Shown: positions 26,468 to 35,832 of the stretch, in pieces
Numbering within the stretch: the first letter of the stretch is position 1
Layout of the letters: each line of letters opens with the position of its first letter
Position numbers and translations under genes: made by a program
The notes under the pieces: generated by a model
Database searches by the model: none
The model's input: the letters and a program-made list of their open reading frames with translations, nothing else
What the model was told of the DNA's origin: nothing
Origin: Fulvivirga maritima
GTDB taxonomy: Bacteria; Bacteroidota; Bacteroidia; Cytophagales; Cyclobacteriaceae
Length of the DNA: 64,000 nt
Assembly (NCBI RefSeq): GCF_021389955.1
Contig: NZ_CP089980.1
Location: 2,088,501-2,152,500, forward strand
Direction of reading: 5' to 3'

Positions 26468-27547
26468 TTAGTCGGATAATTTACTCGATTTATTAATTAA
26501 AAAGAAGTCTGCTATTACTAAGGCAGCCATAGCTTCTACAATAGGTACTGCTCTTGGTACTACACAAGGATCATGTCTTCCCTTGCCACTTACCGTAGCT
26601 TCATCTCCAGCTTTATCTATAGAAGGCTGATCTTTCATAATAGTAGCCACCGGTTTAAAAGCGACATTAAAATATATATCTTCTCCGTTAGATATGCCTC
26701 CTTGTATTCCGCCAGAGTGGTTAGTCTTAGTTTTCACCTTACCCTCTTCATTATAAAAGAGGTCATTATGCTCAGACCCGTACATCTCCACTCCTTTAAA
26801 TCCACTACCATATTCAAAGCCTTTTACAGCATTGATGCTCAGCATGGCTTTTCCTAACTCAGCATGGAGCTTATCGAAAACAGGCTCACCAAGACCTACA
26901 GGCGTATTTTTGATAACTGCTGTTACCACGCCACCTATGGTATCCTGATTTTTACGAGTCTGATCAATAAGAGTGATCATTTCTTCGGCCACTTTAGGAT
27001 CGGGACACCTAACTATATTATCTTCTGTTTTAGACAGGTCCATTTCATGATACTCAGGAGCCTGAATAGAGCCTACTTTAGATACATAGGCAGTTACATC
27101 TACTCCTATTTTCTTTAGAAATAGTTTAGCTACTGCACCCGCTGCTACACGAGCTGCAGTCTCCCTGGCACTACTACGACCTCCTCCTCTATAATCTCTA
27201 ATACCATATTTAGTGTCATAGGTATAATCAGCATGAGAGGGACGGTATTTTTCTGCTATGTGCGAATAATCTTTGCTTTTGGCGTCTGTATTATGAATGA
27301 CTAAACTAATAGGAGTGCCGGTTGATTTACCTTCAAATACGCCAGAAAGAATTTCAAATTCGTCGTTTTCTCGCCTCTGAGTGGTAATCTTTGATTGACC
27401 GGGTTTACGCCTGATCAGCTCATTTTGAATAAAAGTTTCATCTATTTCCAGGCCTGCAGGGCAGCCGTCTATAATCACACCTAATGCCTTGCCATGAGAC
27501 TCGCCGAAGGTGGTTATTTTGAATAAAGTACCGAAAGAATTTCCCAA
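26468..27547 (-). CDS. aroC: Chorismate synthase
   Basis: 359 residues, normal length. It converts 5-enolpyruvylshikimate-3-phosphate to chorismate with reduced FMN, the last common step to aromatic amino acids. Signatures: [18 protein letters not shown] at the N-terminus, [20 protein letters not shown] in the middle, and the C-terminal [20 protein letters not shown]. All are intact. It lies 18 bp after batD and 16 bp before the symporter on the minus strand, so it is probably in that transcript, although the functions are unrelated. Confidence 0.97.
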   Translation of the reverse strand: MGNSFGTLFKITTFGESHGKALGVIIDGCPAGLEIDETFIQNELIRRKPGQSKITTQRRENDEFEILSGVFEGKSTGTPISLVIHNTDAKSKDYSHIAEKYRPSHADYTYDTKYGIRDYRGGGRSSARETAARVAAGAVAKLFLKKIGVDVTAYVSKVGSIQAPEYHEMDLSKTEDNIVRCPDPKVAEEMITLIDQTRKNQDTIGGVVTAVIKNTPVGLGEPVFDKLHAELGKAMLSINAVKGFEYGSGFKGVEMYGSEHNDLFYNEEGKVKTKTNHSGGIQGGISNGEDIYFNVAFKPVATIMKDQPSIDKAGDEATVSGKGRHDPCVVPRAVPIVEAMAALVIADFFLINKSSKLSD

Positions 27548-27565
27548 TGTTTTATGGTTGGAAGG

Positions 27566-29029
27566 TTATTTTTTAAAAATAATTATTGCTGAAATCACTA
27601 ACATAGCCAAAATAAAGATGTTGACAAAGATTTTGGTCCACTCAAAGCTTGCTGTGCTTTTTAAGGTATTGTCTTCTATATTGATGCGATCATAAAAAGA
27701 TCCCATATCATTGGCCTGTATGTTTTCATTCTTTTTACTTTCTCCTGTTACATGCACCACCTTTGCTGAAGTAAGGGTGTCATAGGTTTCTGTTTTAGGA
27801 TTAAAGTATATCCAATTAAAGTAATCTTTCATATTATAGTCTCCGGGCTCTTTAGGAATGCCGAAATAATTGAAAGACTTAGAACCGGTAACAGTGTTAT
27901 TTCTTCTGTTAATGTTTTGAGTAACGTTAGGATCATAAAAATCGAAATTTTCGCCGCCATCAACTATAGGTTTATTAATAGCAGATATATTACCTTCTCC
28001 ATAAACATTAAACTCATAGCTAAAGCTTTGGCCCGTTTCTAGCGTAGGAGTGCTTAGCTTTTCATTTAGCTTGTAGTCACCTACGGCCACCTGATCTTTA
28101 AGCGGGTGAGGAGGTAGTTTTTTTACATTAACGCTTTTAGGTTTACTATAAAATGTTTTGAAGTCTTCTTGGCGGTTTCTTCCAAAGAAAGAAGGATTTT
28201 TGGCCACTTTATATTTTATCATTTCTAAGCCTACTGACGGAAATTGGATAGGCTCAGCATTTAAGGGGTAAAGTTCTGCCTGGTATATTTTATATTGAGT
28301 GTATTTCTTGCCGCCTATGTTTACCGGTTCACCATTAATATTCTCGATATTGAAGTTCTCTTCCCAGCAGTTTTCGGGTTTTAACTTTTTAAGTATTTCT
28401 CCCAACTGCTTACCTAAGTCATGAAATTGTAAAGGTGCTCGGTTATCTTCAGCCACATAAAATGATAAGCTCGCGGTGAAGCCTTCTCCTACATAAACTT
28501 CTCTTTTGTCAGTACTTAGTGCCAGAAAGGCGTCTTCCTTAATATCCAAAAACTCAGTTTTACGATCATCATTAAAGAAGTTATCCATAGGATCATGATC
28601 AAAAAAGCTTCTGAAAGGGTCATTTCTTTGCTGCCTAGCTACTGCACCTCCTACTTTTATGGTTTTACCTTGAGATGATAATGCCTTACCATTTACATTT
28701 ATAGTAAAAGGTTTTAATGTAAATGTACCTTGAGCAGTAGGTACGTAAGACATAGTTACGCTCTGCGAGCTTGAAATTTGCCCATTAATGATCTGAGTAG
28801 ATGAAGAGGATGACGTACCTCTTTTTTGAAAACCCTCTATATCAGGGAAGTCACCATAATTAGATAGCCTTTCATTAGCAGCGGTTATAGTAATAGTCCA
28901 GGTCTGGTTTTCGCCAATCTCATCAGGCCCAAGCTCTATTTTAAGCTCCTGCGCCTGAGAGGCATGTGCCAGACCGAAAATACTAATTAAGTAGAAAAAT
29001 ACGTTAAGTCTACGATATATCCATCCCAT
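27566..29029 (-). CDS. batD: BatD-family membrane protein
   Basis: 487 residues: signal peptide ending ASQA, beta-rich domains typical of BatD (GPDEIGENQTWTITI, VGEGFTASLSFYV, TGQSFSYEFNVYG) and one C-terminal membrane helix (IFVNIFILAMLVISAIII). BatD belongs to the Bacteroides aerotolerance (Bat) group, usually with BatA/B MoxR-linked VWA proteins; its exact biochemical role is unsettled. No batA, batB, batC or moxR is seen within the window, so this copy stands apart with aroC. It is shorter than many BatDs. It appears to lead a four-gene minus-strand unit. Confidence 0.85.
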   Translation of the reverse strand: MGWIYRRLNVFFYLISIFGLAHASQAQELKIELGPDEIGENQTWTITITAANERLSNYGDFPDIEGFQKRGTSSSSSTQIINGQISSSQSVTMSYVPTAQGTFTLKPFTINVNGKALSSQGKTIKVGGAVARQQRNDPFRSFFDHDPMDNFFNDDRKTEFLDIKEDAFLALSTDKREVYVGEGFTASLSFYVAEDNRAPLQFHDLGKQLGEILKKLKPENCWEENFNIENINGEPVNIGGKKYTQYKIYQAELYPLNAEPIQFPSVGLEMIKYKVAKNPSFFGRNRQEDFKTFYSKPKSVNVKKLPPHPLKDQVAVGDYKLNEKLSTPTLETGQSFSYEFNVYGEGNISAINKPIVDGGENFDFYDPNVTQNINRRNNTVTGSKSFNYFGIPKEPGDYNMKDYFNWIYFNPKTETYDTLTSAKVVHVTGESKKNENIQANDMGSFYDRINIEDNTLKSTASFEWTKIFVNIFILAMLVISAIIIFKK

Positions 29030-29035
29030 AATTTA

Positions 29036-29070
29036 CAAACTTAGTTGTACGTACACCGTATACAAATTTA
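29036..29070 (-). promoter_or_regulatory. Promoter region of the batD unit with two overlapping -7 boxes
   Basis: On the minus strand TAAATTTG (29070-29063) is followed 19 bp later by TAAGTTTG (29043-29036). Either the first is a -7 box with a leader of about 30 nt, or its TTTG is the -33 element of the second, which gives ideal 19-bp spacing and a nearly leaderless batD mRNA. Confidence 0.5.
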
Positions 29071-29166
29071 TAGTAATACTTTAACAAACTGTAACGATTT
29101 TGTATATTAAAGGTGGAGATAAGTTGCGAAGGGACGGAAATTAACTTTTTAAAATTCAAAGCTCTT

Positions 29167-29352
29167 ATGTTAGATTACGTAAAAACCATACTCACAAAGG
29201 TGAGTTTTGATTCCAAACTTTTTGAAAAGGAGTTGAAAAAGGCCATACAATCTTTGATAGATGAAGAGGTCTCTGAATTAAGAAACTGGTGCTATTCCAG
29301 GTTTAATGACAGGTACGAACAAGTGCTTCAGCGCTGTTTCGTAGTGGCCTAA
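29167..29352 (+). CDS. Small conserved hypothetical protein, 61 residues
   Basis: From ATG 29167 the product begins MLDYVKTILTKVSFDSKLFE and ends QVLQRCFVVA. It is highly charged and helical, with a Trp-Cys-Tyr segment (LRNWCYSRF) and no signal or membrane helix. I recall similar small proteins across Cytophagales but cannot name a family. The frame extends to a GTG at 29113, but those residues look non-coding, so I use the ATG. A strong terminator follows at 29379, which supports a real single-gene transcript. Function unknown. Confidence 0.7.
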   Translation: MLDYVKTILTKVSFDSKLFEKELKKAIQSLIDEEVSELRNWCYSRFNDRYEQVLQRCFVVA

Positions 29353-29378
29353 AGAAGAAAAAGACTACTCATTTATAG

Positions 29379-29410
29379 AATCCCGGATCATGTTGGTCCG
29401 GGATTTTTTT
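29379..29410 (+). terminator. Strong terminator after the 61-residue protein gene
   Basis: AATCCCGGA (29379-29387) and TCCGGGATT (29397-29405) are perfect 9-bp arms with a 9-nt loop, followed by an unbroken T run to 29410. Confidence 0.85.
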
Positions 29411-29699
29411 ATGTACAATATGATAGGAAGTAAGAGAAAATCAGGTGCTTTTTTCTCGTTTTTGGTCTAAAATCGATTTCTGAGTTTTAAACGGGATGGC
29501 TTGTTGGTTAAGATGTAAAATAGCCTTTATACTGCTTTAATCATTGTTTTTAAAGCGCAATATTGGATTTGGGAGATCTTAGAATTTTCGTTTATTTTCT
29601 TCGAAATTGTTTGCAGGATTTTGGGTAAGATATTTAATACTTTTAGCATTACACCATAATTGCAATCGTTTGCTAGATTTAATTTAATTTTTAAACCCA
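29411..29699. other. Upstream region of the PUL
   Basis: About 290 bp with no gene. A TACTTTTA sequence (29638-29645) is a near match to the -7 box, with TTTG sequences at 29610-29613 and 29620-29623 but not at ideal spacing. I cannot name a regulator site. Confidence 0.4.
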
Positions 29700-32600
29700 A
29701 TGATTAAACTTTTACGACTAACGTGTCTGCTTTTTTTGGCTATGACAGCCATAAATGCGCAGGCCCAGAATACTGTTGAAGGTAAAGTTACTTCAGCTGA
29801 TGATGGTGAGCCTCTTCCAGGGGTGAACATATTGGTAGAGGGAACTTCACAAGGAACAGTTACTGATATTGAAGGTAACTACTCTTTAGTAGTGGGAGAT
29901 GATGCTACATTAGTTTTTTCTTTTGTAGGTTTTACCACCGCAAGGGAGCAGGTGAATGGACGCTCGGTGGTCAATGTTACTTTAAGCAGTGACATTAGTG
30001 AGCTTCAGGAGGTAGTAGTGATTGGTTATGGTAGCTCAAGTGAAGACGAGATAACTACAGCCATATCTACTATTAACAACGAGGATATTACTAAAACACC
30101 TAACAGTAACCCTATGCAATCACTGCAAGGTAAAGTGGCAGGTGTTCAAATTACCAGTAGTGGAGCTCCGGGAGCCAGCCCTAATGTACGTGTTAGAGGG
30201 TTAAGCTCTTTCGCAGGAGATGATGGTGGACAGCCCTTATATGTAGTAGATGGTATGTTTGTAGATAATATAGACTTCCTTAACCCATCAGATATTGCCA
30301 GCATGAGTATTTTGAAAGATGCTTCAGCGGCTGCTATCTACGGTGTGCGTGCTGCCAATGGTGTTATTATCATAGAAACCAATTCTGGTGATTACGAGCA
30401 GCCTGTTAAAATAGAATATGACGGCTACTATGGTGTGCAAAGACCGCAGAATGTGCTGGATATGGCTAACACTGAACAATATGTTAATTACATTAATCAG
30501 ACAGGAAATGCAGGTCAGCAAGCTTTAATACAGAATTCGATTGATCGATTTGGAGCTAATCCTAATAATCCCAATTTGCCAGCTACCGACACTGATTGGT
30601 ATGATCAAGTTTTAGAAAGTACAGCACCCATTCAAAATCATTCTCTTAATATAAGTGGGGGAACTAGTAAATTGAAATACTCAGTTGGTGGTTCATTTTT
30701 CAAACAAGATGGAATAGTAAAAAACGCAAAAAATGATTACGAAAGGTATAATTTAAGGGCAAGAATTGATGCCAAAGCAACCGATTGGTTAACAGTTGGT
30801 GGTAATGTAAATATTAGTAATGCTACCCAGTATAATGCAGACCAATCTATCTGGGATCGAACTTATTATGCCGTGCCAATATTGCCAGTATATGATCCTC
30901 AAAATACAGCGGCTGAACCAACTCGATATTCAAATGCACAGAATTTAGGTTTTAGGGATGCACAAAATCCTTTATATCATGTTGATGGTAATAATGATAG
31001 AAATCGAGTGGCTAAGATTTTGGGAAATTTCTATGCAGATATACAATTGATTCCTGACAAGTTATCTTTCAAAACATCGCTAAATTATTTCTATCAGGAT
31101 GTGTTAACTAGAAATGTTGATCTGGGATTTAATAATGGAACCCAAATCACTCCAAATGGAATTACCAGACAGGCTGTAACTGACTATAACACCATTTGGG
31201 ATAATGTTCTAACTTATGATAACCTTTTTGGAGATCATAGTGTGAATGTAACAGCTGGTTATTCTTATAGAAGCGAGAGAAATGAAGGAGTATATGCCGC
31301 ATCAAATAGTATTTGGACGCTAGATAGAAATGACGAATCTACGTGGTATATACCAAAAGGAGCTGAATTAAATGTTAACGACACATATGATGACGGCGAA
31401 CATTTTTATGGTGTTTCTTATTTTGGTCGTATTCAGTATGGGTACAAGAATAAATACTTGTTATCCACTTCATATCGTAGAGATGGAACTAATAAGTTTT
31501 CCAAGAAATGGGGTAATTTTTTCACTGTTAGTGGAGGATGGATTATTTCCAGAGAGAACTTTTTTAATGTTGAAGGTGTAGATTTTCTCAAGTTGAGAGC
31601 TGGTTGGGGACAAATGGGTAATGATGGAATTGCTCCTGCTATTGGACAAGTTACTTACAATCAGGTGAGCTTAGCTATCAATAATGGATTGGTAACAGCG
31701 GTTCAGCCTAATAATGTTTATGATTTAATTACCTCATGGGAAACAACAGAAGAAACTAATATTGGTATCAGTGCAGAATTTCTAGATAGTAGACTAACCT
31801 TAGATGCTGATGTTTACAGAAGGGACACCAAAGATGCTGTATTAGGAGTGTTGCTTCAAGGAACAGGTCAGTCGCCAAGAAGAAATGCAGGTGAGGTTAG
31901 AAATCAAGGGATTGAATTAGGAGTAGGTTGGTCAGATGAAATTAGTGATGACCTTTCTTACAATGTATCTGCTAATTTTTCCACTTTGGATAATGAAGTA
32001 CTTAGTGTAGGTGATCAGGAGTTTTTATATGGCGGATCAGCAGAGCTCAGACAAATATCTAGAGAGGGCTCTTCTTTAAATGAATTCTATGGTTATGAAA
32101 TCAACGGTGTTTTTCAAAATGATGAGCAAATAGCGAATTCTGGGTATACAACTGAATTCATAAATAGTAATTCACTACAGCCGGGGGATTTCTTTTTCAG
32201 GGATCAAAATGGTGATGGTGTAATAGATGCCAATGATAGAGTGTTGCTAGGGTCATTCATTCCTACCTATAACTATGGCTTTAGCTTAGGAGTAAATTAT
32301 AAGAATTTATCATTAACGGCTAGTTTCCAAGGACAGGGAGGTAATAAAATTCTGAATCAAAAAAGAACCAACGTAAGGACTACACAAGATACCAATATAG
32401 ATGCTGACTTAGCTACTCACTTCTGGAATGGTGAAGGATCTACTAATTCTTACCCTTCGGCTGCAGCTTATAGAAGGGCATATAATAATAATTTAATGAA
32501 TGAATTTTGGCTTGAGGATGGAGATTATTTCAGAATCCAAAATGTACGTATAGCTTATCAGTTCATTGATAAAGAGTTACTTGGTGTGAAACTGCCTAAA

Positions 32601-32741
32601 ACTACAGTTTCATTTACTGCCGATCGTCCATTAACGGTATTTAATTATAATGGGTTTAATCCTGAGGTATCTAACGGAGTAGATAATCAAACTTACCCTA
32701 TACCAGCAGTGTATACCGTAGGACTTAATATTCAACTTTAA
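29700..32741 (+). CDS. SusC/RagA-family TonB-linked outer membrane transporter
   Basis: 1013 residues. Signal peptide 1-22 (ending AQAQ), then a carboxypeptidase-regulatory-like domain (VEGKVTSADDGEPLPGVNIL, about residues 24-105), a TonB-box-like ELQEVVVIGYG, the plug (MQSLQGKVAGVQI, NVRVRGLSS, DASAAAIYGVRAANGVI) and a 22-strand barrel ending YTVGLNIQL with a terminal aromatic/hydrophobic pattern. It imports oligosaccharides across the outer membrane with energy from TonB. It forms a lidded complex with the SusD protein encoded 18 bp downstream. The downstream GH144-like and GH3 genes suggest a beta-glucan ligand. Confidence 0.95.
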   Translation: MIKLLRLTCLLFLAMTAINAQAQNTVEGKVTSADDGEPLPGVNILVEGTSQGTVTDIEGNYSLVVGDDATLVFSFVGFTTAREQVNGRSVVNVTLSSDISELQEVVVIGYGSSSEDEITTAISTINNEDITKTPNSNPMQSLQGKVAGVQITSSGAPGASPNVRVRGLSSFAGDDGGQPLYVVDGMFVDNIDFLNPSDIASMSILKDASAAAIYGVRAANGVIIIETNSGDYEQPVKIEYDGYYGVQRPQNVLDMANTEQYVNYINQTGNAGQQALIQNSIDRFGANPNNPNLPATDTDWYDQVLESTAPIQNHSLNISGGTSKLKYSVGGSFFKQDGIVKNAKNDYERYNLRARIDAKATDWLTVGGNVNISNATQYNADQSIWDRTYYAVPILPVYDPQNTAAEPTRYSNAQNLGFRDAQNPLYHVDGNNDRNRVAKILGNFYADIQLIPDKLSFKTSLNYFYQDVLTRNVDLGFNNGTQITPNGITRQAVTDYNTIWDNVLTYDNLFGDHSVNVTAGYSYRSERNEGVYAASNSIWTLDRNDESTWYIPKGAELNVNDTYDDGEHFYGVSYFGRIQYGYKNKYLLSTSYRRDGTNKFSKKWGNFFTVSGGWIISRENFFNVEGVDFLKLRAGWGQMGNDGIAPAIGQVTYNQVSLAINNGLVTAVQPNNVYDLITSWETTEETNIGISAEFLDSRLTLDADVYRRDTKDAVLGVLLQGTGQSPRRNAGEVRNQGIELGVGWSDEISDDLSYNVSANFSTLDNEVLSVGDQEFLYGGSAELRQISREGSSLNEFYGYEINGVFQNDEQIANSGYTTEFINSNSLQPGDFFFRDQNGDGVIDANDRVLLGSFIPTYNYGFSLGVNYKNLSLTASFQGQGGNKILNQKRTNVRTTQDTNIDADLATHFWNGEGSTNSYPSAAAYRRAYNNNLMNEFWLEDGDYFRIQNVRIAYQFIDKELLGVKLPKTTVSFTADRPLTVFNYNGFNPEVSNGVDNQTYPIPAVYTVGLNIQL

Positions 32742-32759
32742 TCCAGAAATATTACAACT

Positions 32760-34304
32760 ATGAAATTTTTAAAAAATATAATGATCATAGCTTTGATATT
32801 TTCTATATCAATAGCTTGTGATGATAAGCTAAATGAGCCTCTTGAAAATGAGCCATTAGGAAATGAACAAACTGAGGAGGGGCAATACTCAATATTGATG
32901 GGTGCCTATGCTGACCTTTATAATCTGGGGTGGGAGGTTCACCCTACTATAGGACTTAGAGGTGATGATGTGAATAAAGCTGGAGGGACAGACCAAGAGG
33001 TTATGATTTACCTAGACAATTATAACTATGATGCCAATGCTTGGCACCTAAATAGTACTTGGGATGGGTTATATTCAGATATAGTAACTGGCTTTTACTT
33101 AGACATTGAGAGTATTGAAGAGATTAATCAGGTAGTTGCAGATCCTAGTCGTGGAAATCAATATGTTGCTGAAATTAAGGTGATGATTGGTTTTGAGTTA
33201 CTTCAGATTAGCAGACTATGGGGTGATGTATTGGTTCCCGAATCTTCAAGTTCACCGGAATTCACTGAATTGCCAGTAACACCTAGAGAAGAGGTATTAC
33301 AGCATATTTCTGATCTTATGGATGAGGCTATTCCTGCTTTGCCAGATATGAGACCTAACCAGAGAACAGATGTCACTGGTGGAGTTACCAGATATACTGC
33401 ATTAGCAGTTAAAGCCATGGCTAATTTAGATTTAGAAAACTATCAGGCAGTTGAAGAAGCTACTTCTGAAATAATCCAAAACGGAGGTTTTTCTCTTTAT
33501 AGTAATTTTTATGATCTGTTTAAAAGAGCGGGAGAGTTAAGTGACGAAAGTCTATTGGAATTTCAATATTCCGATTTTGGAAGTTCAAGTACAGCTACTG
33601 ATGAGTTTAATCATGGATTCGATTTCTATGGACCTGTAGGTGAAGGTTGGAGACCCAGCGTTGCAGGAGTTTCGGCTGGTTGGGGATTTTATGAACCTAC
33701 TATAAAATACATCGAATTCATGCTCGATAGAGGAGACTATGATAGGTTAGAGACTTCAGTTTTATTTACTCCAGATGGTGTCCAAAGACTAATTAATGAC
33801 GGTTATACTTCCTTGCCTGATTTTACTAATGCAGATCAGGATGGATTTATTTATACAAGAAGCGGAGATGGTATAGGTAATAATGAGAGAGCTGATTTTC
33901 AAAGTGGTAAATTTTACTTACCTACTGAAGAGATTAGTGCGGGTGTGAATCGATACTCTTCAGGTAAGAATTTCCTCGTTATTCGTTATGCAGAAGTGTT
34001 GTTAATGCATGCAGAAGCTATTTTGAGCGGAGCGGCTTCTACTTCTATTTCGGCTGAAGAGGCAGTGAATATGGTAAGAGCAAGAGCTGGTCTTGATCCT
34101 TTAGCGGCAGTAACATTAAATGATGTGTTAGATGAGAAATACGCTGAGTTTGCTACTGAGTGGGGAATCAGATTTGCTGATGTGGTAAGACATGGTATTA
34201 CAAGTGAGCTAAATGAAGGTGGCAAAACTTATGAGCCTGCTACTGGTCGTTTTGTTCCTTACCCTACCAATCAGGTAGATCAACTACCTCAATTGCGTAA
34301 TTAA
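32760..34304 (+). CDS. SusD/RagB-family glycan-binding lipoprotein
   Basis: 514 residues with lipobox SIAC (Cys20) and an acidic start (CDDKLNEPLENEPLGNEQTE), as in surface-exposed lipoproteins. The SusD/RagB pattern is seen in YSILMGAYADLYN, YVAEIKVMIGFELLQISRLWGD, and the C-terminal YSSGKNFLVIRYAEVLLMHAEA with a late RARAGL and EKYAEFATEWGIRFADVVRHG. It binds the glycan at the cell surface and closes over the SusC barrel. Normal length. A hairpin at 34361 separates it from the enzyme genes. Confidence 0.95.
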   Translation: MKFLKNIMIIALIFSISIACDDKLNEPLENEPLGNEQTEEGQYSILMGAYADLYNLGWEVHPTIGLRGDDVNKAGGTDQEVMIYLDNYNYDANAWHLNSTWDGLYSDIVTGFYLDIESIEEINQVVADPSRGNQYVAEIKVMIGFELLQISRLWGDVLVPESSSSPEFTELPVTPREEVLQHISDLMDEAIPALPDMRPNQRTDVTGGVTRYTALAVKAMANLDLENYQAVEEATSEIIQNGGFSLYSNFYDLFKRAGELSDESLLEFQYSDFGSSSTATDEFNHGFDFYGPVGEGWRPSVAGVSAGWGFYEPTIKYIEFMLDRGDYDRLETSVLFTPDGVQRLINDGYTSLPDFTNADQDGFIYTRSGDGIGNNERADFQSGKFYLPTEEISAGVNRYSSGKNFLVIRYAEVLLMHAEAILSGAASTSISAEEAVNMVRARAGLDPLAAVTLNDVLDEKYAEFATEWGIRFADVVRHGITSELNEGGKTYEPATGRFVPYPTNQVDQLPQLRN

Positions 34305-34360
34305 CCTAGGATGATATAAAGGCAATTAAAAATAAGGTTAAGTTAAGTTTATGTTAAGAT

Positions 34361-34397
34361 GGAGATGGGCTTCGGTGGGTTATCGAAGTCCATTTCC
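34361..34397 (+). terminator. Intercistronic hairpin between susD and the glucanase gene
   Basis: GGAGATGGGCTTCG (34361-34374) pairs with CGAAGTCCATTTCC (34384-34397) over 14 bp with two or three G-U pairs and a 9-nt loop. The following sequence is only weakly T-rich, so it may be a leaky terminator or an mRNA-stabilising structure rather than a full stop. Confidence 0.45.
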
Positions 34398-34456
34398 TTA
34401 ACAGGTCAATTCGTCTTAATATTAGCCTTAATTTATTCCAGCTAAAAGCGATAAAT

Positions 34457-35830
34457 ATGAAATTAAAAAACATAATACTGACTAGCTCGCTGGCTTTAAT
34501 AGGCCTATGGGCTTGTACAGATAATAAAGAGTCGGCAGACCAGCCAGCGGATAATCAGGACAGCACCGCTACAGCTGAGGTTTCTGAAGATTCTTTGCTT
34601 AATCTGGTGCAGTACCAGACTTTCCAGTACTTCTGGGAGAATGCTGAGCCTACTTCAGGACTTGCTCCCGAACGTACCCACATGGATGATGTATATCCGG
34701 AGAATGATAAGGATGTAGTCACGATTGGCGGATCAGGCTTTGGCTTTATGGCTATACTAGTAGGTGTAGAAAGAGGTTTTATTACCAGAGAGCAGGCACT
34801 AGCGAGATATGAAAAAATGATCAATTATCTTGAAAAGGCCGATAGATATCACGGAGCATGGCCACACTGGCTAGATGGTCCTACAGGAAAAATGAAGCCT
34901 TTTAGCCAAATGGATAATGGTGGAGATTTAGTAGAAACAGCCTTTTTGGTTCAGGGAATGCTTACTGTTAGAGAGTTCTTTAAAGATGGAAATGACAGAG
35001 AGCAGGCTTTAGCCTCTAAAATAGATGAACTATGGCTAGGTGTAGAGTGGGATTGGTATACTAAAGGCGAAAATGTGCTTTATTGGCACTGGTCTCCTGA
35101 GCATGAATGGGCTATGAATTTCCCGGTTGGAGGTTATAACGAGGCTCTGATTATGTACATCTTGGGAGCATCTTCTCCTACTCATGCTATTAATAAAGCG
35201 GCCTATGATGAAGGTTGGGCCAGAGGAGGTGCTATTGCTAATGGCACTACTTATATGGGGCTGCCTACCGTTCTAGATCATTACGAAGGTAATGATGACC
35301 CGGTTGGGCCATTATTCTGGGCTCATTATTCTTATTTAGGTCTTAACCCTAAAGGTCTTAAAGATCAATATGGAGATTACTGGGAGCTAAATAGAAATCA
35401 TGCTCTTATTGATTATAAGTATTGTGTTGAAAACCCTCATGGATTTAAAGGCTATGGAGAGAATTGCTGGGGCTTAACCTCGAGCTACTCGGTAAACGGA
35501 TATGCCGGGCATCATCCTGGTAAAGAAGATATCGGTGTAATTTCGCCAACAGCAGCTTTGTCATCATTCCCATATACGCCAGATGAAAGTATGGCCTTTT
35601 TAAAATATTTATATAACGATGCTGATAGCCTTGTAGGTGAATACGGTCCTTATGATGCTTTTAGCGTGGAAGATAGCTGGTATACACCAAGATATTTGGC
35701 CATAGATCAAGGCCCAATTCCGGTGATGATAGAGAACTATAGAAGCGGTTTATTGTGGAGTTTATTTATGGAGGCACCTGAAGTAAAAGCAGGATTAAAC
35801 AAGCTTGGTTTTACCGTGGAGGGTGAATAG
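34457..35830 (+). CDS. PF10091 glucoamylase-like glycoside hydrolase (GH144-type, likely endo-beta-1,2-glucanase)
   Basis: 457 residues, lipoprotein (LIGLWAC, Cys20). The (alpha/alpha)6-barrel family pattern is visible: LVQYQTFQYFWENAEPTSGL, ERTHMDD, GGSGFGFMAILVGVERGF, GDLVETAFLVQGML, NFPVGGYNEALIMYILGASS, GPLFWAHYSYLGLNP and GENCWGLTSS. This family holds the GH144 endo-beta-1,2-glucanases first described in Chitinophaga. With a GH3 enzyme and SusC/D beside it, cleavage of beta-1,2-glucan to sophorooligosaccharides is a good inference, but related PF10091 members act on other glucans. It would act at the surface or in the periplasm. The next gene starts 2 bp after. Confidence 0.85.
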   Translation: MKLKNIILTSSLALIGLWACTDNKESADQPADNQDSTATAEVSEDSLLNLVQYQTFQYFWENAEPTSGLAPERTHMDDVYPENDKDVVTIGGSGFGFMAILVGVERGFITREQALARYEKMINYLEKADRYHGAWPHWLDGPTGKMKPFSQMDNGGDLVETAFLVQGMLTVREFFKDGNDREQALASKIDELWLGVEWDWYTKGENVLYWHWSPEHEWAMNFPVGGYNEALIMYILGASSPTHAINKAAYDEGWARGGAIANGTTYMGLPTVLDHYEGNDDPVGPLFWAHYSYLGLNPKGLKDQYGDYWELNRNHALIDYKYCVENPHGFKGYGENCWGLTSSYSVNGYAGHHPGKEDIGVISPTAALSSFPYTPDESMAFLKYLYNDADSLVGEYGPYDAFSVEDSWYTPRYLAIDQGPIPVMIENYRSGLLWSLFMEAPEVKAGLNKLGFTVEGE

Positions 35831-35832
35831 CC

